This document shows positions 51,801 through 64,000 of a stretch of 64,000 nucleotides of DNA, one piece after another. The DNA comes from Syngnathus acus (lineage: Eukaryota; Chordata; Actinopteri; Syngnathiformes; Syngnathidae). The stretch lies in assembly GCF_901709675.1 (NCBI RefSeq), contig NC_051091.1:7784967-7848966 (forward strand), given 5' to 3'. Each line of letters begins with the position of its first letter. Position 1 is the first letter of the stretch. Both the position numbers and the translations under genes were made by a program. The notes beneath the pieces were generated by a model. It was not told where the DNA came from, ran no database searches, and saw only the letters and a list, made by a program, of their open reading frames with translations.

Positions 51801-54800
51801 AATGTTATACAGGTTTGTCATAAGATATGAAAATAGCCCCACTCACTCGAGTTACAATTCCTGCATTGTAGGAAAATTTGGTTATTTTTGCATTCCCATT
51901 ATTTCTGATATAAGAAGTCTAAAATAAGATCTGGAATGAATGTATGAAATTGTACCTGCTTAACCACATCCACAACTTTTTCCCCTCTTAGCTCCTCCAC
52001 CTAAAGAGCAACAAATACCTGACAGTGAACAAACGCTTGCCTGCGCTCTTGGAGAAGAACGCCATGAGGGTGATGCTGGACCCTGCAGGAAATGAAGGCT
52101 CCTGGTTCTACATCCAACCCTTCTACAAGCTGCGCTCAATCGGAGACAGTGTGAGTCACAAATGATCATATTTTGTGCTAGCGATGACAATCTATCCCAT
52201 AATATGGTGCAGTAAAAGCTTTCAGAAAGCCTTTAAGAGCCATTTAAGTCTGCAATAAAAGCACCAACCTTTTGAGTCGGATGACGAATAAGTGAACAAT
52301 GGCTAAAGGATTCCAGTCTTTTATTTTGTGGAAGTCTTATGATGACACACGTTTGACTCTTCAGTTGGCGCAACCCTCGCATAAAAGATTCTCCTGTTTC
52401 CTGTTTCCTCAGCGAGATAAGGAGCAACCGGCAAACATCAAAATAAAAATATCTGCTTTGTCAATTCAGATGGCAAATTTCACACTGACAATTTGTGTTT
52501 TTGAAATACTGCAAATGTACCTCAGACCACCATTCCCGTTTGACATTGATTAAGCACATCCATATGCAAAACTGTGTACAAGTTTTGAAGAAAATCTCAA
52601 GCATTTGAGTATCACCATTAGATATCTAATGTAAAAATATGCTTTCATGAAAGGACACGCTGACGTCATACAAATGAGACAAGCCCAAATAAATGTTAGT
52701 AATTTCCCGGGGAAAAAAACAAAACTTGTCCTTGACATAAAATAAAAACAGTCTCACACACAACAGAACAACAAGCTTTAGTGTATGAGTCACCAATCAG
52801 ATTGCAATCCATTGAGCTCTGCCAGCCCAGTCGGATTTTACCTGGGTCACCAATCCCTTGTTGGCACTGGCACGTTGTTGTCGGCTTGCACCCAGTCAAT
52901 AAGTAGCTGGCGTAAGCTCCCCACAAACTCATTTTAGATATTGCAGGAGGACTGATTATCAACTTGAGTTTCACGAGGGACTCATTGCTGCTTTTAAAAA
53001 AAGTCCACATTACCGTCATAAACAATCACAATCGCTGTTATAGTTAGCATACTAGCTGTTGGCAACAACTACGACTTTCTTTTGTTTTTATTTCATGTTG
53101 GTGGTGTTTTGTGTGATGGCAGGTGGTGATCGGCGATAAAGTGGTCTTGAACCCGGTGAATGCAGGCCAGCCACTCCACGCCAGCACGCACCAACTCGTG
53201 GATAACCCGGGATGCAACGAGGTCCGGTGGTGCTGATGATTTGATTTCTCCGTGGCCATGTTTGGTTGTAGAGTGGCGAATCAATTCAAAACACTACAAT
53301 AATACTTCAACTGTGAATACGTTTTAGATGATTCCTTCAGTGACATTCAAATTTTTTTTTTTAAGGTGAATTCTGTCAACTGCAACACAAGCTGGAAGAT
53401 AGTCTTGTTCATGAAGTGGAGCGACAATCAGGAGATCGTCTTAAAAGGGGTTTGTCAAAGCACATCATCTTTTTTTCCGTTTAATTTACGATCATTATTA
53501 TCATTGTCATATTATTTGAATCACATTCAAAGATCCAAATATGGACCAGCACACTATGGATTTAATCCTTTCTCAGTTATTTGTGCCATTTTTTCCCCCT
53601 CACAGATAATAGAAAATAAATTGTCCTAAGTCAGTTTTATTATTTTACACCATCACCCAAATATTTTTATGTGATCTATAATATCAGTCTTTGTTGACAG
53701 AATTCAAGTTAAGCTCACAATTTTTATTTAATTAAAAACGATGACACATCTTTGAAATCCACACAGTACATGTTGTCCCTTTAATCTTAAAATGTAGCTG
53801 GTAAATTAAAAAAAAAAAAAAATCTTTGTGCTTCTTCCCAGGGCGATGTGGTACGCTTGTTTCACGCCGAGCAAGAGAAATTCCTCACTTGCGATGATCA
53901 CAGAAAAAAACAATACGTGTTCCTTCGCACCACCGGGCGGCAGTCGGCTACCTCAGCAACCAGTAGCAAAGCCCTTTGGGAAATAGAGGTGAGTAGAAAA
54001 GGTCATTCCTGGGCAATTGTTCCAAACCGCCTGTAACAGTTGAACTGTGCCCACGTCAGGTCGTACAACACGATCCCTGCCGAGGCGGGGCCGGCTACTG
54101 GAACAGTCTGTTCAGGTTTAAACACTTGGCCACCGGACATTACCTTGCTGCAGAGGTCAGTCAACTGCAAAACAGTAAAATAATTTGTCTGATTGGATTT
54201 TGAGAAGTCAAACCTGAATAAAATGTGTTTTGTGTATTTATAGGTGAATCCAGAATATGAAGAGGAGGGCCTGGAGTCACGAGCCTCAGTAAGCCCATGA
54301 AGTAGTTTCACTCCCACAACAAGCAAAACTATCTTGATATTTCAAACAAATACTAAATTAAATAAGGGCAGACATTTTGGCTATTTCAGTACTGCATAGT
54401 ATACACAGTTGTGGTTATTTATGACCAGCAGATGGCAGTCATCCACTGATAATGCTACTTCAGTATCAAACATGATAGCATTTATTGTTGTTTTCATAGA
54501 TGTATGGCTTATTTAAATGTTTACATTTATTTATCCACAACATTAGGCGTACCTTCAAATTGTACTGAGTGAAGAAAGACATTCAAGAAAGTCATTAAGA
54601 TGTCTATCTGATTATCAGATTATACAAGTTTCCAATTTAATGCAGGCGATTTCTTGTAATTAAGTTCATTAGCCTCATAAACACATTATTAAAGTAATCA
54701 TTTGACTTTTAACTGGGAAAATTCATTTTTATTTAGTGAAGCTTTTATTTTGTTGTCAGAGCAATAATGCTTTTGCAATCTACATTTCCTGCTGCCCCGC

Positions 54801-57800
54801 CCACAATCAATTCCTAGAAATCCCCTCGCTGTATGTAAGACGGCAATAAACCCTTCTTACTCTAACAAAGCTGCTTACCTTTGTTTTCCATTAAATGCAG
54901 GATTAGCAGATTGCATTTGTTTTGAATGTTGACACTGCATGTTTTCTGCTTCCAGCATGATTCGGAGCAAGAGGCCTTGCGGACCCGTTTGAGAAATGTA
55001 CCCGATAAAGTCATGTACACACTTGTTTCCGTCCCCGATGGAAATGACATTTCTTCGATATTTGAGTTGGACCCCACCACGTTAAGAGGAGGGGACTCGC
55101 TCGTACCCAGGTACACGTGTAAATTGGCTTCATGTGCAACCTGATGGCCTGACCTTGTTTCTCCATCTTGTTGCGCAACATGCACCTTTGTTTATATTCA
55201 GCTTCTATTTCACTTGCCCTAAGACTCACTGTATGAGCGCTTTTGGCGATACAATAATAGCAATGTAATATGTTAAAAGTTTGGAAATGTGATTTCAGGA
55301 ATTCATACGTGCGCCTCAGACACTTGTGCACCAACACATGGGTACACAGCACCAACCAACCCATCGACAAAGAGGAGGAAAAACCCGTCATGCTTCGCGT
55401 AAGTGTGCGACAAAACGTTAGCGAGCAACTGATGTGAGTTTGGTGAGTCCATATTTGTCTCTGACATTCCTTTGCAAATCACAGATTGGCACGTCCGCAC
55501 TGAAAGAGGACAAAGAGGCCTTTGCGATTGTGCCCGTTTCCCCAGCTGAAGTGCGAGACCTCGACTTTGCCAACGATGCCAGTAAAGTGTTGGCGTCTAT
55601 CGCTGGAAAGCTCGAGAAAGGCACCATAACACAAAATGAAAGGAGGTACCGAGTCAAAGCTGCTATTTGTTCGTTGAAATTAGGTTGATTTATTTTTATT
55701 TTTTTTCCCCCCTCTCTTTTTCGGAAAAAACAGAGCAGTTACAAAACTTCTAGAAGATCTGGTGTTCTTTGTTGTTGACATTCCCAACAATGGACAAGAT
55801 GTTCTCGAGATCACAGTCAACAAACCAAACCGAGAAAGGCAGAAACTCATGAGAGAACAGAATATTCTCAAACAGGTAACAATATTAGTTCAGCACGTCA
55901 TAGAAATTCTTGTCAGACTTTTGTAGACATGTTTGAACCCTTTATTGGATTTAGATCTTCAAGCTGCTTCAAGCCCCTTTTACTGACAGCGGCGATGGTC
56001 CAATGCTTCGATTGGAAGAACTCGCCGACCAGCGCCACGCCCCCTTCCGGCACATCTGCCGACTGTGTTACCGGGTTTTGCGTCACTCCCAACAGGACTA
56101 CCGCAAGAACCAGGTAGAGGTCTAGCGGTTCTTGATTTGCAAGTGAAATGACTCACATGTGTAGCGGGACTAATCAAGTCTTGCAAATCTTGATGTCATT
56201 GTCTGCCTGTTTGCACCCACAGGAGTATATTGCCAAGCAATTTCGTTTCATGCAGAAACAAATCGGCTATGATGTTCTGGCAGAAGACACTATCACAGCT
56301 CTCCTCCATAACAACCGCAAGTTACTGGAGAAACACATTACTGCTGCAGAGATTGACACCTTTGTCAGCCTGGTCCGCAAGAACCGTGAGCCCAGGTTGG
56401 GAAAACTGCTTTGCGTGACGAACCATTGACTTGATTCTAATAAATGCATGATTTATGTTGTTGATTGTTGAATATCGTGCTTCTGTCTAGGTTCTTGGAC
56501 TACTTGTCGGACTTGTGCGTGTCCATGAATAAATCCATTCCTGTGACGCAAGAGCTGATTTGCAATGCTGTGCTGGATCCCACTAACGGAGACATACTAA
56601 TTGAAACTAAGTAAGTGCTCTTTCCTCGAAAAGGGAGTCCAAAATAGCCCGGCTTGATCATTTTTTAGGAAATGTATCTTTTTTTCTCTTTTTCCTTTCC
56701 CCAAACCTTCCTGCTGCAGACTAGTGCTGTCAAGATTTGAGATTGAAGGGGAAGCGCTCGGGGACAACTCTGAGGAGTCGGAGGAAGATGAGGAGGAAGT
56801 GTGGTTATTCTGGAAAGACAGTAATAAAGAGATCCGTAGCAAAAGCATCAGGGAGTTGGCCCAGGATGCCAAGGAGGGTCAAAAGGAGGACCAGGAGGTC
56901 ATCAGTTACTATAGGTACGTACTTCTGGCCTTCTGATTAAAAAACAAATAATAAGAGCTTAGTTTTATCGTCATTGTTGTCCTTTGGCAGGTACCAGCTG
57001 AATCTGTTTGCCAGGATGTGTTTGGACAGGCAGTACCTGGCGATTAACAAGATCTCCGGCCAGCTGGATGTCGATTTGATCTTGCGCTGCATGTCAGACG
57101 AAGACTTGCCTTATGATCTGCGAGCCTCGTTTTGCCGTATGATGCTGCACATGCACGTAGATCGCGATCCCCAGGAACAGGTCACACCCGTCAAATACGC
57201 ACGACTGTGGTCAGAGATCCCATCGGAAATTGCGATCGACGAGTGAGTTGACGGGCAAAAATGTGCACGTCGTCATGTCTTTGTGTGTATTCATCGTATT
57301 GATGTGTTTTCCATGTAGTTACGACAACGACGGCACATCCAAAGATGAAATTAAGGAGCGATTCTCACAGACGATGGAGTTTGTCGAGAACTACCTCAGA
57401 GATGTGGTTTGCCAGAGTTTTCCTTTTGCAGATAAAGAAAAGAATAAGCTCACCTTTGAGGTGAGTTTGACCACATCATAGCACACGTTCTGATTATAAA
57501 AATAAAATGATCACTTCCTGTTTGTTTGTTTGTTTTTGCTTAAGGTGGTAAATTTGTCCAGGAATCTGATTTATTTTGGCTTTTATAACTTCAGCGATTT
57601 ACTAAGACTCACCAAGATCCTTCTAGCTATTCTAGATTGTGTCCATATGAGCACAATTTTCTCTTTCAACAAGCTGGAAAAGGGAGATGAGAGCAAAGGT
57701 ATGAAACCCGGAATGGGTGAGTACGAGGGCAAATTAACTAACAACAGATTTCTATTTTTTTTTTCTTTTTTTTTAAATTTATTTGTATGTTCTTCCAGGC

Positions 57801-60800
57801 AGTAATGTGATAAGGTCCATTCATGGCGTTGGGGAGCTGATGTCACAAGTGGTCCTTCGAGGCGGCGGCTTTCTACCCACAACATCAAATAGTACCGCCA
57901 ACGGAAGCACTGTCAAGACTCAGACTGAACCGGAGAAACAAGACATTTTGGTCATGGACACCAAGCTGAAGATCATTGAGATCTTACAGGTACATGACAA
58001 GCAATGACGATGACCTCCAAAAATAAAAACAGCTAATTTTATGATTTGCTCTTCCACGCAGTTCATATTAAACGTCCGCCTGGACTACAGGATCTCCTGT
58101 CTGCTGTCCATCTTTAAAAGGGAGTTTGATGAGAGCAACTCCCAAAGTGAGTTATCCATAACTGGAACAGTTGAAGGTCCAAACAATATGCCAGGTGAGA
58201 TGAGATGAATGTTTGTCTCCAACACACGTAGAAATCAATGACGTCACTTAGTTGTGCCATTTTAGGAGCACTGGATTTCGAGCACATAGAAGAGCAGGCC
58301 GAAGGGATATTTGGTGGAAGGTAATTACAATTTGAGGATCGCAATCACAAATCAAAGCGGTAATTTTGTGTAATTTTGTGCGGCCAGTGAAGAGAACACT
58401 CCTTTGGACCTGGACGACCACGGCGGACGGACTTTCCTGAGAGTCCTTCTTCACTTGACCATGCACGACTATCCCCCTCTGGTTTCCCGGGCCCTCCAAT
58501 TGCTTTTTCGGCATTTCAGTCAAAGGCAGGAGGTCCTTCAGGCATTCAAGCAGGTATTGTCGTACATCATACAAAAGTGTTTGTGTAGCTCAGGTTGTCT
58601 GGTCTTCACAGTCCTCTTCTTTGAACTTGTCACCAGGTCCAGTTGCTAGTCACCAGTCAAGATGTGGAGAACTACAAACAAATTAAGTTTGACCTGGACC
58701 AACTGCGTTCCATTGTGGAGAAGTCTGAGCTATGGGTGTACAAAAGGCAGGGTCCAGATGAGGTCTTGGATACAGGAGAAGGGATGGCCTCTGAGTCTCA
58801 ACATAAAAAGGTAATAAGAAGAAGCATGGATAAAATTCACATGTGATGCTTAAAAAACAAGGTGTCTTTTGTGTCTTATTTATCGTAGGGAGAGTCTGGA
58901 GGAGCCGAAAAGCCAAACAAACCAGAGAGCACCAGCAGTTACAATTACAGGGTGGTAAAAGAGGTAATCCAGCAAAAAAGTTTTTTTTTTTTTTTTTAAA
59001 TTGTGATCACGTCTTAATATTTTCTGTTCTTCGTTAGATCCTCCTGCGCCTCTGTAGGCTTTGTGTCCAGGAGGGTCAGTCAGGCAGGAAGAGCAGGAAG
59101 CAGCAACAGAGGTTACTAAGGAACATGGGGGCTCATGCCGTCGTCCTTGAGCTGCTACAGATCCCATATGAGAAGGTGAATTTCGACTGAGTAATCTTTT
59201 GCTGGACTAAATAAAAAAGTCCAACTTTTTTTTTTTTCATTCCAGGGTGAAGATTTACGCATGCAGGATATCATGCGGTTAGCGCATCAGTTCCTACAAA
59301 ACTTCTGTGCCGGGAACCAGCAGAACCAAGCTCTGCTTCACAAGCACATTAATCTCTTCCTCAACCCCGGGGTGGGCTATTAATGCACTAACGGCAAGTC
59401 ATGGTTTAAAATCATGCAAGCAACAATGTTTTTGTTTTTTTTTTCAGATTTTGGAAGCCATCACCATGCAGCATATTTTCATGAACAACTTCCAGCTGTG
59501 CAGTGAAATCAATGAACGCGTGGTCCAACACTTTGTCCACTGCATCGAAACACATGGACGCAACGTCCAGTACTTAAAATTTCTGCAGACAATCGTCAAA
59601 GCAGAGAATAAGTTCATCAAAAAGTGTCAGGACATCGTTATGGCCGAGGTGATGCGCCGTTTGCAACTGTTAGCATCTGAGTTGACGTTTTGTCCTCAAG
59701 TCTGTTGTTGTGTTTCACAGCTGGTGAATGCGGGCGAAGACGTTTTGGTCTTCTACAATGATCGCGCCTCCTTTCAAACACTGGTGCAGATGATGCGGTC
59801 GGAGCGGGATCGCATGGATGAGAACAGTCCACTGATGTACCATATTCACCTGGTGGAACTTTTAGCCGTCTGCACGGAGGGCAAGAACGTCTACACGGAA
59901 ATCAAATGTAACTCGCTGCTCCCGCTGGATGACATCGTGCGAGTGGTGACCAATGAGGACTGCATCCCAGAGGTGAGTGGAATGCAAATCTAACAAGTCC
60001 TTCTTCCGCCAATTATTAAACTGCAATGTCTCATTTCACATCAGGTTAAAATTGCCTATATCAACTTCCTCAACCATTGCTATGTGGACACCGAGGTTGA
60101 AATGAAGGAAATTTACACTTCCAACCACATGTGGAAACTCTTTGAGAACTTCCTGGTTGACATTTGCAGAGTAGGTAACGTGAATGAATAGATCAGGAAA
60201 GCAATGGTGCATCAATTAAATATGAGTTGTTGTTTTTTTTTTGCAGGTTTGCAACAATACAAGCGATCGCAAGCACGCCGACACCGTTCTGGAGTGTTAC
60301 GTGACTGAGACGGTCATGAGTATTGTCACCACGTTTTTTAGCTCGCCTTTTTCTGACCAGAGCACCACCTTGCAGGTATGAAATTAGAACCACGCAAACA
60401 ACGTGAATGTTTCCATGTACTTGAAAAAAAGAATCTCTTTTTATTTTAATTTTATTGTCCAAATTTTACGATAGAAATAAAGTGCTGCATATTGATATGA
60501 ATGTTTCTTAAATGAAATAATCATATGAAATGTCTTGAGCAATACATCTTGTTAGATTATTTTATTTCACGTCATGATATGGCTGACTGTTGTGAATGGT
60601 GAAGTCCCTGCTGTCCTGCGCTAACCCACGGATCCTCCTGCCCGGCATGTCAGACATTGCTCTCCTGTTTCTCCCAGTCTCAGATATCTATCATTAAGAG
60701 GGGTGAATGACTTTTCCAAGAAGCACAGCTAACATGAGACGCACTGCTAGATTAGATTTATGTTTTTCTCTTGCTTAATAACGGTTGCACAACCTCCAGT

Positions 60801-62350
60801 CTATTAATGTCTATGCTGTGCTCCAGACAGCCATCAGACAGAATGTAAGTATGGCTGCAAGTACTTGCCCATTAGCTCCCCCTCACGTAATTGCAACTGA
60901 ATAGCCCCCCGCTCTGATGTTTAGATTAGAACAGTGCAGTCCGTTGAAGTTGTCTTAGGTAATCGCGATGTCAGGCAGATTGGAGACATTCAAGAAGTCC
61001 AGCCAATGTGCTTTTTGACTTTGACTCGCAAGCACAGATGAGCAGCCTTCACCTACAGGCACCTATTAGATAATTATGCGGAATTTACCAATGACTGTAT
61101 TTAGAACGTACTGCCATATACTAGCATCTGCATGTCACAATTTGTAATATTTCATTTCTTTCCTGCTTGTATTCTCTGCCACAGGCTTCTCTATTGGGGA
61201 AAATATTCCAGGTATTTGTTTGTCAATAAGGGTGGAGCGCACGTACTGTCGGTGTTGAAAATGTTAAGAGGCGTTGATTTGACAAATGTCCGTGTTTCTA
61301 TGAGCGTCTGTCTGTGCATGGCCATGATTTGGGTTTTTAGGTGTGTGCTTTCTCAGGAATTCAGGGCCATGTGGAACACTAGCGCAGCGCCACTAAATTA
61401 CCCCCCCCCCCACCCCCCAAATATTATTATGGAATACAAATAGAATGTGTGTACTTTTGCCCAAAGTCAACTAAGATTAGCAACCCTAATGGGGACAAGT
61501 GCTATAGAAAAACAATATTGATCATCATGTGAAGAAATGACTTGCTTCTTTTGTTTTCTTTTGTTTGCTTCTTCTCAGACCAGACAGCCAGTCTTTGTGC
61601 AGCTGTTGCAGGCAGTTTTCAGGGTCTACCACTGCAACTGGTTGTTCCCTGTCCAGAAAGGCTCCGTGGAAAATTGTATCAAAGTCCTGTCAGATGTTGG
61701 TAAGCTGAATAAATCCAATTGCCTGCCATGAAAAGCAGTTACCCATTCACATTTGTGCGTCCCCGCCAGCCAAAGGTAGAACCATCGCCATCCCCGTGGA
61801 CCTTGACAACCAAGTGAACAACTTGTTTGTGAAGTCCAACAACATTGTACAGAAAACGGCAATGAGCTGGAGACTCTCGGCACGTAACGCCGCCAGGAGA
61901 GACTCTGTAGTGACAGCGTCACGGGACTACAGAAATATCATCGAGCGGCTGCAGGTACGGCGGGTTTATCGGTTTGACCCGATTCGAACGAGTGCTAACA
62001 ACGTTTGTGCGGGACGCAGGATATCGTGTCAGCGCTGGAGGACCGTCTCCGTCCGTTGGTCCAAGCCGAGTTGTCCGTCCTCGTGGATGTGTTGCATCGG
62101 CCTGAGCTGCTTTTCCCAGAAAACACTGAGTCGCGCAAAAAGTGTGAAAGTGGAGGTTTCATCTGCAAGTAAGACATTCATAGCCATTACTTTGGATTGA
62201 GGGAGAAATCAAAGATATTAATTATTGTATTTGTGTAGGCTGATCAAGCACACCAAGCAGCTGCTGGAGGAAAATGAGGAGAGACTATGCATTAAAGTTC
62301 TGCAGACACTTCGAGAGATGATGACGAAAGACCGTGGTTATGGAGAGAAG
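45854..62350 (+). CDS. itpr1: Inositol 1,4,5-trisphosphate receptor type 1 (N-terminal ~1,692 residues)
   Basis: The receptor forms the tetrameric IP3-gated Ca2+ channel of the ER. Thirty-seven coding exons join in frame from [20 protein letters not shown] to [11 protein letters not shown], near residue 1692 of about 2,740. The suppressor domain, IP3-binding core and most of the regulatory region are therefore present; the remaining regulatory region, the membrane spans and the pore lie right of the window. All junctions are GT-AG. Near-identity with mammalian ITPR1 runs the whole length, for example [19 protein letters not shown] and [14 protein letters not shown]. The RRDSV site at about residue 1589 matches a PKA site known in ITPR1, which favours type 1 over types 2 and 3. 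Which teleost co-orthologue (a or b) this is cannot be told. Exons and domains are given in the block entries. Confidence 0.96.
45946..47247. other. itpr1 intron 1 (coding numbering)
   Basis: A 1.3-kb intron. An open frame runs across the exon 1 border for about 168 codons, but in a different frame from the gene. Nothing else was recognised. Confidence 0.5.
47319..51156. other. itpr1 intron 2 (3.8 kb)
   Basis: The largest intron seen in this gene. No coding exon or RNA gene was recognised. Contains A/T runs and a pyrimidine-rich, CT-repeat stretch near 50210-50320. Confidence 0.5.
54244..54288 (+). other. itpr1: itpr1 SI-type 15-residue cassette exon
   Basis: A 45-base, phase 0-0 exon encoding [15 protein letters not shown], residues 316-330. 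Mammalian ITPR1 has the alternatively spliced SI segment of 15 residues at the same place (about 318-332), also acidic (with EEECLEF). Skipping this exon would keep the frame. The correspondence in position, size and character is strong; alternative use in this fish is inferred. Confidence 0.8.
56223..59371 (+). other. itpr1: itpr1 coding exons 16-29: first half of regulatory region
   Basis: Exons 56223-56395, 56491-56610, 56720-56914, 56991-57242, 57319-57460, 57545-57698, 57799-57989, 58062-58194, 58266-58320, 58388-58553, 58637-58810, 58889-58963, 59038-59175, 59246-59371; residues 570-1267. Exon 18 carries the acidic [18 protein letters not shown]. Helical armadillo-type sequence dominates. 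Exons 26 and 27 (SESQHKK and [15 protein letters not shown]) are the most variable part compared with mammals. The donor after exon 16 (GTTGGG) is weak. Confidence 0.93.
59448..62350 (+). other. itpr1: itpr1 coding exons 30-37: second half of regulatory region
   Basis: Exons 59448-59648, 59721-59972, 60045-60170, 60247-60375, 61579-61699, 61770-61954, 62020-62168, 62239-62350; residues 1268-1692. They include [38 protein letters not shown] and [19 protein letters not shown]. Exon 35 holds [11 protein letters not shown] with the putative PKA serine at about 1589. The frame is closed at the end of GYGEK, the point where the alternatively spliced SII region begins in mammals. Confidence 0.93.
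60376..61578. other. itpr1 intron 33 (1.2 kb)
   Basis: An intron between exons ending STTLQ and starting TRQPVF. It has a C-run near 61400 and no recognised element. Confidence 0.5.
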
Positions 62351-63138
62351 GTAGGACATATACACCACACTCACCAGATACGCCATTCTCTACTCGGGCA
62401 CTCGAGAATTACTGTCATTTTTTTCTCAAGCTGGTCTTTCATATATATTTTTTCAAAATGTCGCAATGTAGTTTGAAATACATTAGAATTTTTGCTACAG
62501 ATATTATGTTTTATTGTCTCTCTCTATATATACATACAAATTTCCTGTTTTAAAAATTCATGCATGCCAAGGGTTACTGTTTGTCATATTAGCTAAAAAG
62601 TCAATGTTATTCTGACAGTTATTCAAATGCTCACTAAAATGTAATAGCTCCGACAAAAAAAAGGCAATAAAATCAACAGTTAGCGGTGGCCTAAAACATT
62701 TCTCTGGTGTTGTGTAATGATGCACAAAAATGGATCACTTTAGGCCCCAAAGACAAGAATTATTCCATTCCTCAAATCTGAATGAAACAAAACAAAAAAT
62801 ATACATTTGGTTTTGCGTGCTGATGTTTCTACAAAGTATATTCCAAATCGCTGTGTATTAACGGGTCTAACGATACAATGATTTTGAAGGGTTTTCTGCC
62901 CTTGGATTTTTGTCACATATCAAGACCCTCTCTGATATCTTTTCAGCCAACCCTCTGCCAAATGTGACCAATTTAAACAGCCGGTCGCATGCATTCACAA
63001 AGCCTCTTTTACGAGCGACTAGATTGGAGGACCTTGTCCAAATCACTCACTTAACTAACATGTCACGCTGTGTTGTTGACCTCTGCCTGCGCTTCCCGGC
63101 CTGTTATCTAACCCCGCAAACCTTCTGCTCTCTTTCAG

Positions 63139-63174
63139 CTCAGGGCCTTTGATGATGAGATGGATATGCCTAAG
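63139..63174 (+). other. itpr1: Candidate itpr1 microexon (12 residues)
   Basis: A 36-base open segment flanked by a good acceptor (CTGCTCTCTTTCAG) and a possible donor (AAG|GTTATT). It begins in phase 0, the phase left by the previous exon, and would add LRAFDDEMDMPK after YGEK. The position is the start of the SII splice region of ITPR1. The donor is not strong, and I do not recall this peptide in known IP3 receptors. Confidence 0.4.
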
Positions 63175-63405
63175 GTTATTTCTTTTTTACTTATCCGTTT
63201 GTGTCCTCGGTTCTTGTAGCTTCTTTTGTAACCGTACTGACTTTAGCAGCTTCCGTGGCTGAGTGCTCGAGTTAGACTGATTTCAGGGATGAGCGCCAAT
63301 GTCGCAATAGTACAAAAGGGGAGGTGTGTGTATGTGTGCTTGCGTGGGTGTGTGTGTTTAGTAATTTACTTGTGTGTGGTTTACTTGCCAGATTAACAAA
63401 CATTA

Positions 63406-63650
63406 CGGCCGGGGTCATAGCAAAGACTATAAAAATGGGACCCATTGCCTCCCTGCTTGGCACTCTGCATTAAGGGTTGGAATTGGGGGGTTAGATCACC
63501 AAATGATTCCCGAGCGCGGCACCGCTACTGCTCACTGCTCCCCTCTCCCCCAGGGGATGGATCAAAATCACACGGGGATGGGTTAAATGCAAAGGACAAA
63601 TTTCACCACACCCAGATGTGTGTGTGACAATCATTGGGACTTTAACTTTA
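63406..63650 (+). mobile_element. Teleost SINE-like element
   Basis: About 245 bases from GGCCGGGGTCATAGC to a TTTAACTTTAAT tail. Features recalled from a very common fish dispersed repeat are present: AAAGACTATAAAAATGGGAC, CCCATTGCCTCCCTGCTTGG, GGATGGGTTAAATGC, and TGTGTGTGACAATCATTGGG before the tail. It lies in the itpr1 intron, downstream of the candidate microexon. Confidence 0.75.
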
Positions 63651-64000
63651 ATAAGTATGTATCCACTGTAAACAGTCATTTTATGTTGGGTTTTAATTAA
63701 ATAATTTTATTGTTGTGTAAACAATCACATAGCCCAATACTTGCCGGCAAATAATGGATGGCTATAAAATATGATCAAGCAAAGTAACAGACGTGCAAAA
63801 TTGTATTGATCAATTTATAAATGGAGGTGCTATCAATTGATAATGGTGAAGACGCAATAGAATCCAAAGTGCTCCCATAGGCCTTCATCCAGGTGTTTCT
63901 TTTCCTTGCCCGTGTTCAACCATGAGTTGGGTGTTTCCCCCTGCACGTCCTCTCAGTGCCGATAGGGGACACTATGAACGTGTGTGTACGTGTGCGTGCC
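63651..64000. other. itpr1 intron, right edge
   Basis: AT-rich intronic sequence ending in a short GTGTGTACGTGTGCGTG run at the window edge. No exon was seen. Confidence 0.5.

Larger units (their letters stand above)
45854..56113 (+). other. itpr1: itpr1 coding exons 1-15: suppressor domain and IP3-binding core
   Basis: Exons 45854-45945, 47248-47318, 51157-51266, 51726-51812, 51992-52150, 53123-53221, 53366-53449, 53842-53988, 54060-54155, 54244-54288, 54956-55110, 55299-55398, 55485-55645, 55734-55875, 55955-56113; residues 1-569. Exons 1-7 make the suppressor beta-trefoil and its link to the core. Ligand-contacting elements known from the family are intact: RTTGR (about 263-267), the basic [15 protein letters not shown] cluster and DYRKNQ (about 564-569). 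MIR-type repeats are seen in exons 6-12. Confidence 0.93.

Overview
The window is vertebrate nuclear DNA, almost certainly from a ray-finned (teleost) fish. It holds intron-containing genes with short GT-AG introns, orthologues of human ESYT1, ZC3H10, LRRN1, SUMF1 and ITPR1, and teleost-type interspersed repeats. I saw no bacterial, viral or CRISPR-like content. The species cannot be named from the sequence alone.

Layout. Positions 20-12147 (minus): extended synaptotagmin-1 (esyt1), 48 coding exons, lacking only its C-terminal end beyond the left edge. 13396-15442 (minus): zc3h10, two coding exons. 17546-20559 (plus): a complete 14-exon PX-BAR sorting nexin resembling the SNX5/6/32 group. 20726-38033: gene-poor DNA with candidate regulatory elements and a probable lrrn1 promoter and noncoding exon near 33.7-34.1 kb. 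38226-40361 (plus): lrrn1 in one coding exon, locally damaged by about ten small indels. 41742-44693 (minus): sumf1, complete in nine exons. 45854 to beyond the right edge (plus): itpr1, 37 confident coding exons (about 1,692 residues) plus one candidate microexon.

Most striking observation: this esyt1 encodes nine C2 domains instead of the five of mammalian ESYT1. The C2C-C2D pair is present three times in tandem. All four C2 pairs (A-B and three C-D-type pairs) use the same eight-exon size series, 177-83-49-90-96-72-87-147 bp with small deviations, so the locus grew by repeated copying of a two-C2 cassette. The first C2 of each pair keeps an aspartate pattern typical of Ca2+ binding; the second does not.

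The genes act in separate processes: E-Syt1 in ER-plasma membrane lipid transfer, the sorting nexin on endosomes, LRRN1 at the neuronal surface, SUMF1 in the ER lumen activating sulfatases, and the IP3 receptor releasing ER Ca2+. esyt1-zc3h10 are neighbours in human 12q13, and LRRN1-SUMF1-ITPR1 are neighbours in human 3p26, so the window joins two conserved blocks with the sorting nexin between them.
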